The translations under genes were made by a program, and so were the position numbers. From Takakia lepidozioides (lineage: Eukaryota; Streptophyta; Takakiopsida; Takakiales; Takakiaceae), in the NCBI GenBank assembly GCA_030704615.1, contig CM060731.1:33790001-33854000 (forward strand): a stretch of 64,000 bases of DNA. Direction: 5' to 3'. Of the stretch, positions 56,622 to 64,000 are shown piece by piece. Position 1 is the first letter of the stretch, and each line of letters opens with the position of its first letter. The notes under the pieces are model-generated. The model had not been told where the DNA came from and did not search any database. It was given only the letters and a program-made list of their open reading frames with translations.

Positions 56622-59425
56622 GTGGAGGAGGTGCACATTGTGAGTGTCATTACGGAGTTACCCAAGGGTTTTGAGGGGAGTACGGCTACAGGCAGTAACA
56701 GTGAGAGTGGGTTCACAAGACGAGGTATTCGGTTCAGACCACCTTCACCGCCACCCTCAATTACTGTAGAGTCAGACACAGACTCGGAGGCTTCATCAAC
56801 AGGTGTGCACTTTCATTCGCCATTGTTGTGGGACGACATGGAGGAGATGTATGGAGCTACCAAGGGGCCTCGTAGGTACTCTGGAGCTGTGGGCACAATC
56901 GAGTTGGATGACTTTATCCAGGAGTTCGACAGCTGGTGTGATTTGCAGCAGATGCGCAATCCACAGCTATTCACCCCATTCATGGCGTGGAAGGGACTGT
57001 TCCAGCATTTGGAAGGCCCGCCTATGGACGATTACCACGAGTTCAGGCGAGGACATGAAGCAGAGATTGAGGAGTGGAGGATGTATTGGTCACCTGACTA
57101 TGTCTCCATTACTCGAGGCACGACGCGACCAGTAGCTGCATCAGTACCAATAGCTTCCACTGCCAGCACTAGTAGTGGAGCAAGTAGTGTTGGTACTTCT
57201 GTAGGTGGTACCAGTTCAAAAGGTGCTACTATTCCTCCTGCCACGACTACAACACATGTGCCTAGATTCAACCCGGTGGTGGAGTTCTTCCAGGAGTTGC
57301 GGAGGAACTAGAGAAGCTGCGAAGTTTGCAAGACTTCCAGCGCAAACCCAGTGAGAGCCTGCGAGAGGCGTACACTCGTATGAGGCGCTTGATAAGTGTG
57401 ACCCAAGGGGTTACTGAAGCTCAGGCAATCCAGTTTTGGTATGGAATTTTGGACAAGGAGCTCAAGAGAAGGGTGCGAGATGCAACCCTGTTACAAGCAA
57501 CCCAACCCACATTAGCAGATGTGTTTCTGCTGGCTGAGCGGATTGAGCTCAACATGGTGGAGGAGCGAGTTGTTACAATTGGATTTGGCAAAGACATGCC
57601 TGCACGGGGCACAGCTGTCAGCCCACAGGCACAAGGGACTGCCCAACAGCGTGGTCAGGGGGGCAAGGTTGCCCAGCCCAAGTTCCATGGAGCTTACAAA
57701 GGACCTCAGGTGCAGAGGCCCGTGGCATCTTTTGCAGGCCAACAACAACCAGGGGTGATATGTTGGACATGTGGGGGACCCCATGTCAAGAGAGATTGCC
57801 CAGAGAGTGGCAAAAGGCCGGCACAAGCACAGCCTTTACAGTTGCAGTGTGGGCATTGCGGCAAGTATGGGCATGGAGATGCCCAGTGTTATGACTTGCA
57901 TCCTGAGTTGTGCCCAGGCCAGTTCCAAGGGAATAATGGTGGCCGGGGGCGAGGTGGACCAGCCCAAAGAGGACAAGGTGGTCGGGCACGAGGTGCAGGC
58001 CAAGGGCAAGCTCCACATGGCCAAGGACGCGGAGGTTAGGGTGTTGACCAAGGCATGGCCAATCGGCTTCAGCAGCTAGAGCAGAGGCTCGCTGCCATGG
58101 CTATAGCTCAGGCGGTACCGGCTCCCAGGCGGGATGGTCCACCTCCTGCTCCTGAGGGAGGAGATATGGGAGGCATGGGATTCATGTGCGGAGCAGCACT
58201 ACCACTAGAGCAGGTGGAGTCTGCTGCAGCCGTGACTCGAGGAGCAGCACGAGATCCTGAGCCACGAGGTGCAGAGGTGGAGTTGGATCCACAACATGGG
58301 GAGGCAAGCCGTTAGGCAAGGCTGCCTTAGTCATTCACCTTGGCGGAGACAGTGTCAACGCCATCCATGGCACCTAGTTCTCGCCCGACTGTTACCGAGG
58401 CGGAGGGTACTATGCCATTGGGGAGAGCTACACGTGCAGCACTGACACCTGCTACCAAGGCTAGTGCAGTCGGTGTGTTATTGGGGGCAGCCACCTCTGT
58501 GTGTCAAGCCCCACTGTTCTCGGCAACCATGATTGCGACGCCGGGGGTAAGACCAGCTGCAGTGTTCAGACTAGCAGCAACACTCTGTGAGAGTGGGGAG
58601 GTCACTTCATCTTCTGCGGAGTTAGTGGAAGGTGTAGTGGCAGAGGGATCCTCGGATTTGAGGGTCAAGACTGCCACGGCTGCGCCCTGGCAAGCTGCAG
58701 CTGCCAGGTTGACGGAGCTGTCAGCTAGGCTAGCCTTTGAGCGCACCATGGTGACACCTGGAGTTGTCTTGTTAGACAACCAGGATGGCATTTTCTCTTT
58801 GAGTGGACCGGCAGGCAAGAAGTACCGGCCACTGTGGGTCTTGTTGGACTCGGGAGCTCAGCCACTGATGTTGGGCAGAGCTGCTATTGCAGGTTTGGGC
58901 CTTATCGAGGCGGATATGGAGCCTTGTCCTTTCCAGATACAGACATCTCTGGGAGGATCAGAGCAGGCTCGGGGCATGACACGGCATCAGTTGGCCATTA
59001 GACTGCAGCCGGATCATCCTATCGATGGCTCAGTAATGCGAGCCAAGGCCATTGTGACAGACGCGGTCTCTTACGATGTCCTCGTTGGTGGGGCAGTGTT
59101 ATACCCCATGGGCTTCACCCTGGACTTTTGGGAGGAGTCAGCATTCTACAGGCCTGGATGGCAGTCAGGGGATGGTCGTCGTGCACAGCTCCCTGTGACA
59201 TTCATTGGGGGTATTGCGGCTGCCCAGCGGGGCAACATGCCAACACTAGCCGCCTTTACAGCTGCAGTTAGTTGGCCTAGAGAGTTGCCGGAAGGCAATG
59301 CCCATGCAGAAGATGTGCCACCTCCAGCAGAGCAGGATGACATGCATGATATGGCGGAGTTGCCTGCCTTGGTTGCTCACACTCCATTGTGGGGTACAAG
59401 CAAGGATTTGGCAGCAGGTTGTTGA
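56622..59425 (+). pseudogene. Retroelement Gag-protease (copy B), broken
   Basis: Collinear with 25209-27797. A deletion at 57309 (16 bases relative to copy A) creates a stop; TAG codons at 58037, 58313 and 58328 each replace CAG of copy A. The stretch before the zinc knuckles is in the original frame here (KDMPARGTAVSPQAQGT), which shows that copy A is the shifted one. The protease (VLLDSGAQPLMLG) reads straight on into the methyltransferase leader until an extra base near 59410, evidence that the ancestral protein was Gag-protease-methyltransferase. Confidence 0.9.
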
Positions 59426-60801
59426 TCGACGGGTGCAACAAGCCTGGGTAGAGGCTTTTGTACCGTCAGGAGAGGAGGAGAGTGCGGGTATTGCACCAGG
59501 ACCACCTCAGTTGTCACCATTGGATACCACACATATTGTGTGGCAGTATCCAAAAGAAGGCATTTGCCTTCTGGACTTGTTTGGCGGGATCAGCACCGGA
59601 TTGGCTGCTGTGCTACAGGCAGGTGTGCAAGTAAGGCGTTACCTGTATGTGGAGAGGGATGAGACTGCACGACGCGTCTCACTGCGCCATGTTGCTCAGT
59701 TGGTACAGCAGTACCCTGCTTTGTTGCCAGTGTCTGCAGTTCGTGGATACCAACAAGCCTTGCCAGCAGACATTTCGTTGTTGGGGGCGCCGGATTTGGA
59801 GCAGGTTGGCTCCATTGATCTGGTAGTGGCAGGTTGGCCCTGCCAAGGGCATTCATCAGCCGGGCATGGCAATGGATTGCGAGACTCGAGGACGGGTCTG
59901 TTTTGGGAGATGGTGCGGGTTTTGCGCCACTTGCAGCTTCATCAAGCTGTATCTCTAGCATACATCTTGGAGAATGGATGGTGATTCTCGGGCCAGGGTG
60001 ATGGCCAGTGTGCATCAAGTCCGGTCGTGGCTTGGATCAGCAGCGTTGCTGGATGCAGCTGCAGTGGGGTCACGGGCTCATCGTCCACGGCTTTGGTGGA
60101 CTAACTTGATGCCACCCGCACTGCTCAAGCGTGCATTTGATGGGGTGCAGCGGTCAGCACACCTCACCGTGGATGGCATTTTGGACACAGGGAGGCAGTC
60201 TCAACGTGTGAGACACGATGACCGTTCGCCTTTGGCAGTGGTCAACAGGGTGGGTCAACCACGAGCAGCATTACCTACACTGCTCAGCTTCCCAGGATCC
60301 CATGCTTTTCGGGATGGTGGACCTAGCCTCCTGTGGGATGCTCAATTGCAGCAGTTAGTGGAGCCTAATGCCGACGAGCGAGAGCGGGCTATGGGGTTTT
60401 CCACTGGGACCACGGCGGTGCCTTCTCTTTCTGAGGCATCACGTCGTCAGGTGTTGGGGCAAGCAATGGATCTCAATTGCTTGACCTGGATTGTCAGCTT
60501 GGCTATGGCTGAGCAACGTAGAGTGCGGAGTGCACTTCCCTTGACGGTCTCTCTGCCTACCGAGACGGTACAGGCAGCGAGTGGGGGCGAGCCGGTGAGG
60601 ACCACGGGGTGTAGACATCCATGGCACACGTGGGAGGTGCTCGAGGTTCAGAGGGAGTTGGCAGCCAAAGCAGCTGTGATGGATGAGGTTGGGGATTCTT
60701 CTCGGGATGAGGAGGTTCTCAATGATGAGATGATGGGGCAGGATGAGGCCTTGTCATTGACTGAGCAGGAAGGAAGTACTACTCAAGAGGTTGCAGCATA
60801 G
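59426..60801 (+). pseudogene. Retroelement C5-cytosine methyltransferase (copy B), inactivated
   Basis: Motif I (LLDLFGGISTGL) and motif IV (WPCQGHSSAG) are intact, but an 8-base loss near 59975 destroys the ENV motif (YILENGW, stop at 59984). The rest (SRAHRPRLWW, ERAMGFSTG) follows in another frame and ends at the same UAG as copy A (60799-60801). Confidence 0.9.
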
Positions 60802-61981
60802 CAACCACGGGACGCGTCCTCTACCCCTAAGCCCACTGGACTTAAGGTTGCAGTTACGGAGGACAATTAGGAGCCTGACATTGGACCCATTATCACCGGA
60901 GGAGAGAGACGACGTATACGGCAGTTCCTGAGGGCTTACAGGAATTGCTTTGCCTTCAGTTTGAAGGACTTGGGAGCACTGAAGGGTCAAGAGATCCGTA
61001 TTGAGTTGGCCACTGACACGCCAATCTTTCGGAGACCCTATAGATACAGTGACATGGAGAGGTCTTTGATTCAGATGAGGACTCAAGATCTCTGGGAGGC
61101 AGGTTTGGTGGAGCTCTCTGGTGGAGAGTATGCTTCAGCCACAGTGATGCCAGCCAAGAAGGATGTCTATGGCAATTGGACCGAGAGACGTATGTGCGGT
61201 GATTACCAGCTTGTAAATCGTCAGACCAAGTCCGATAGGTATGCCATGCCGACACCAGAGGAGATCTTTGATGCCATTGGGCATTCCAAGGTCTTTAGCA
61301 CGTTGGATTTACGATCCGGATATCACCAGTTGCCGATCAAGGAGGCGGATAAGCAAAAGACGGCATTCTGGGGGATCAATGAGAACGGGAAGGATTGCCT
61401 ATACCAGTGGCGGTTCTTACCATTTGGGCTTAAAAACGCTCCCGCTGAGTTTCAAAGAGTCATGGACAGGATTCTAGCAGGGGTGGAGTTTGCTCGGTGC
61501 TACATAGATGACATCATCATCTTTAGTGCTACGGTGGAGGAGCATGAGAGACACCTTCAGGGGGTATTTGAGCGCTTGAGGACGCACGGATTGAAGTTAC
61601 ATCCAGGCAAGTGCAAGTTTTTCCACAACCAGATTGAGTATCTGGGTCACATGATATATCCTAGAGGATTGGGGGTACAGCAGACTAAGGTAGAGTCCAT
61701 TGCACAGGTTCCACGCCCCACGGATGTGAGCCGAGTTCGAGCTTTCATGGGGTTAGCAAACTATTATAGACGGTTTGTTAAGGGATTTAGTGCCATTGCA
61801 AAGGCTCTAACCAAGCTGACCAAGGTGGACCAGGAGTGGCAGTGGGAAGATGAGCAAGAACAAGCTTTTCAAGAGCTCAAGGCGAGGTTGACCTCGGCGC
61901 CCATCTTGAGACGACTATCAGGGGGCGTCCTTTTCAGCTGCATACAGATTGGAGCATGCTGGGGCTTGGAGCGGTGCTCAC
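60802..61981 (+). pseudogene. Retroelement Pol (copy B), truncated
   Basis: Reverse transcriptase is complete and keeps the five-G run that copy A lacks, so RT and the start of RNase H are in one frame. A TAG at 60868-60870 (TGG in copy A) lies upstream of RT. A base is missing at 61916 and the sequence ends at GTGCTCAC where the minus-strand LTR begins. Integrase and PHD finger are gone. Confidence 0.9.
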
Positions 61982-62977
61982 TGTCGCGCGGCTTTTACTC
62001 ACCCATCCCTTCGCTACCCGAGGCGGAAACTCCAAGATAGAAGAGTTGGAAATCTCTAAGTACTCAGCCCGCTCAGAACAATCAGTCATGACCTACAGCT
62101 AGTGTATCATGGGGGTGTTTCCTATTTGTTTTCCTTTCCGCATTCATGTTAGCTAGCTACCTTACTATTGATAATTGAGTATCAGTTTGCTCATCAACTC
62201 ATCCATTCATTCCACAGCTTCACTCAGATCTCTCTACACAGTGTGATTGTATCGTATAAGTATCAGATTATGATTTATCAGGTATCAGGCCGAAGCCATT
62301 GCGTCTCTAATCTCCTCTACAATATCACTACAGCTTTGCATATAACAAGCATCTACTAATCATCTCTCCTCCTTCACCGTGCTCTCCATGCTTGCTCTTC
62401 CGCCCGATCCCCTCCGATCCATGACCAAGAAGTTCTCCCCCCTCGAGTGCTTCCAAGAATCGTCCCCATGAATCGTCTCCGAAAAATAATAATAATCCCC
62501 TTCTCAATCCTTGCTTCTCCCTTTATCTTCCTTCCCGTGGCTCTAACCGTTTCCCTCACTAACCGTCGTCCATGAACTAACATGTTCCATTTGCAGGTGT
62601 TGTTCCCCATAGTCGTTCCTTGTCCTGCTCTCCGTTCCCTATGGTCGTGACAGCTGTGTCAAGCTGTGACTGGCTGTGTGAAATTGTGACGGGTTGTGAC
62701 TGGCTGTGCGACTGTGTTTGGCTGTGACGGCTGTGACGGGCTGTGTTGGCTGTGTCGGCTGTGACGACTGTGTCGGCTGTGACGACTGTGTCGGCTGTGA
62801 CGACTGTGACGGGCTGTGTTGGCTGTGTCGGCTGTGACGACTGTGACGGGCTGTGTCGCCCCCTCTACAGTACGCTGCTGTCACCCCTAAGGTTCCTATT
62901 GGTCTCAGTCTGTGCAAAAATTAAGGGTACCCTACAGATCTCGTATAAGTGTCTAAGTCCCAGACTGTCCTCTAACA
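61982..62977 (-). repeat. 3' LTR of another retroelement (minus orientation)
   Basis: Read on the minus strand it starts TGTTAGAGGACAG and ends GCGCGACA (TG...CA), about 996 bp, directly after a polypurine tract and directly against the broken end of retroelement B. The matching 5' LTR is beyond the window. Contains a minisatellite. Confidence 0.55.
62640..62866. repeat. GGCTGTGAC/GACTGTGTC minisatellite, 9-bp period
   Basis: About 25 nine-base units such as GGCTGTGAC, GACTGTGTC and GGCTGTGTC in mixed order. It lies within the presumed LTR. Confidence 0.9.
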
Positions 62978-62980
62978 TTA

Positions 62981-62994
62981 CCCCTTCCCCTCTT
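62981..62994 (-). promoter_or_regulatory. Polypurine tract
   Basis: On the minus strand AAGAGGGGAAGGGG, followed by TAA and the TG start of the LTR. This is the expected primer site for plus-strand synthesis of a minus-oriented retroelement. Confidence 0.55.
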
Positions 62995-63015
62995 AAAAAG
63001 CCGTGTCCTCACGGT

Positions 63016-63987
63016 TTACTGATTGCGATTAGCAAACCTTTGCGAGTGAGCACCTTTTTGTCGTTGAGAGTTTCTTGGCGGACTGTGTGTACGAGCCCGA
63101 GGTCTGTCACTGGTTGACGGAGATGTTTGAACACTACCTGGATAAGTGAGGCCCTCTGGAGTCTGATATCGAGGTAATCTTTCAGGCATAGGAGACCCCC
63201 GTCGCTTCTTCTCTGCCATCTGAATTGCATAGTCTTCTCCCATGTCAAAAGAATCCGCTGAAGAAACAGTTGTATCAGAATCCTCATCGCCTCTCAGGTG
63301 TTTTAATTGTCGAACTTTCTGTAGAATCCTCTGGGGCATACAATGTTGTCCTACCATGTCTGGAAGTTTATATTTTAAAACTTGGTATAAACGCTGAACT
63401 GCAAAATTGGTGAAGACACTGAGCTCCTTGTCTGTCCAGGTGAGTGGGATACCAATGACTGGTGACTTGTTCAAGTATTTCCATGCCACATGTGCCTTAT
63501 AGAAAATATCATCAATGCCGAATTTCTGTGTTGACAAATTGTTGCAGGCTGCCTGAAACCATGAACAAATTTGAGAATCCTTTTGCATCATAACTTTTGC
63601 CTCATATAGGTACATATGAGGTGACACTGAAGGTAAGACCCAATGATCCCCACTGGAATAACTCTGAAAGCGCGCTTGCATCTTTTGCTGCTCAATGTGA
63701 TAACGTACCAGAAAACAAGCAGCGTAGTATAATCCACATCCCATGACAATACTCGCTACCTCCTTGATCTTGGTATAAATGAATCCATGTACAACTTGGA
63801 AGGCAATTAATTCCCTCAACATTGTACCTGCCTCATGCCAGTATTGTGCAAAGTGATGATCTTCAATTGGTCGATTGTTCGGAAGAACTTGAGTCCTAGT
63901 TGCCACTGGCAGCCAAATGCGCATGATTTGGTAGTAATGTGCAAATGACTGTGGGGGACTGAATTCTTTCCAAGCCAAATCCAACAT
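63016..63987 (-). CDS. Unidentified last ORF of the minus-strand retroelement
   Basis: 323 codons, uninterrupted, ending 21 bases before the polypurine tract. N-terminal two thirds is helical and aromatic (HYYQIMRIWLPVATRTQVL, FAQYWHEAGTMLRELIAF, VMGCGLYYAACFLVRYHIEQ, YKAHVAWKYLNKSPVIG); the C-terminal third is charged and disordered (AEKKRRGSPMPERLPRYQTP, ARTHSPPRNSQRQ). It shows no RT, integrase or zinc-knuckle motif. It may be a gag-like or accessory protein. The start at 63987 is close to the window edge, and the frame could extend outside. Confidence 0.5.
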   Translation of the reverse strand: MLDLAWKEFSPPQSFAHYYQIMRIWLPVATRTQVLPNNRPIEDHHFAQYWHEAGTMLRELIAFQVVHGFIYTKIKEVASIVMGCGLYYAACFLVRYHIEQQKMQARFQSYSSGDHWVLPSVSPHMYLYEAKVMMQKDSQICSWFQAACNNLSTQKFGIDDIFYKAHVAWKYLNKSPVIGIPLTWTDKELSVFTNFAVQRLYQVLKYKLPDMVGQHCMPQRILQKVRQLKHLRGDEDSDTTVSSADSFDMGEDYAIQMAEKKRRGSPMPERLPRYQTPEGLTYPGSVQTSPSTSDRPRARTHSPPRNSQRQKGAHSQRFANRNQ

Positions 63988-64000
63988 GATTGGAATTTGG

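Larger units (their letters stand above)
52475..61981 (+). mobile_element. Retroelement copy B, degenerate and truncated
   Basis: Same order as copy A: repeat A1, leader with CRY-DASH fragment, unknown ORF, gag, protease, methyltransferase and reverse transcriptase; cut within RNase H at 61981 by another retroelement. It carries many stops and indels. No 3' repeat is present in the window. Confidence 0.9.

Noticed and set aside
1-64000. rRNA, tRNA or organellar DNA
   Set aside because: No such genes were recognised; introns and nuclear transposons argue for nuclear DNA.

Overview
The window looks like nuclear DNA of a green plant-lineage organism, most probably a charophyte alga of the Chara type. 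This is inferred from coding content: GT-AG introns, a plant-type ADP-sugar Nudix gene, CRY-DASH fragments, CACTA (TNP2) and Mutator-like transposons, and Ty3-type retroelements carrying a cytosine methyltransferase, a combination with precedent in charophytes. No rRNA, tRNA, bacterial operon or CRISPR array was seen. Most of the window is mobile DNA, and almost every old gene carries stops or frameshifts.

Layout: 1-3.7 kb holds a decayed NUDX14-like Nudix gene (+). An unidentified exon lies at 5.5 kb and a frameshifted BTB/POZ gene at 8.3-9.4 kb (-). From 11.5 to 15.9 kb (-) is a multi-exon gene joining a ParB-like module to a beta-class DNA amino-methyltransferase fold. From 17.1 to 41.8 kb (-) runs a TnpA/transposase_24-like gene with an FCP1-like HAD phosphatase at its 3' end, divergent from a CACTA TNP2 transposase gene at 41.9-44.4 kb (+).

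The TnpA-like gene is split by a 19.4-kb Mutator-like element (18940-38353) with matching terminal repeats and a 10-bp target duplication. That element carries a clustered array of GGCGCC-centred palindromes, and one of its own genes is split by a 12.4-kb retroelement (20908-33329). So there are three nested layers, and in both cases the broken reading frame can be followed across the insertion.

The retroelement is the most striking object. It encodes Gag (two zinc knuckles), aspartic protease, a full C5-cytosine methyltransferase (PCQ, ENV and other motifs present), then after a single in-frame UAG reverse transcriptase, RNase H, integrase and a C-terminal PHD finger. Between its 5' repeat and gag it carries a CRY-DASH photolyase-domain fragment and a protein-disulfide-isomerase-like exon. 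Its ends are A1 ... B1-A2-B2 split direct repeats rather than a simple LTR pair.

From 45.8 kb a second Mutator-like element begins with an identical 21-bp end, a decayed MULE-type transposase (-), and its own array of a different palindrome (GCGGCACCGC core). It is invaded at 52475 by a second, dead copy of the methyltransferase retroelement, which is cut at 61981 by another LTR retroelement on the minus strand (LTR 61982-62977) that runs off the window. Comparing the two retroelement copies shows premature stops made mainly by CAG>TAG changes, as expected from deamination of methylated CHG cytosines.
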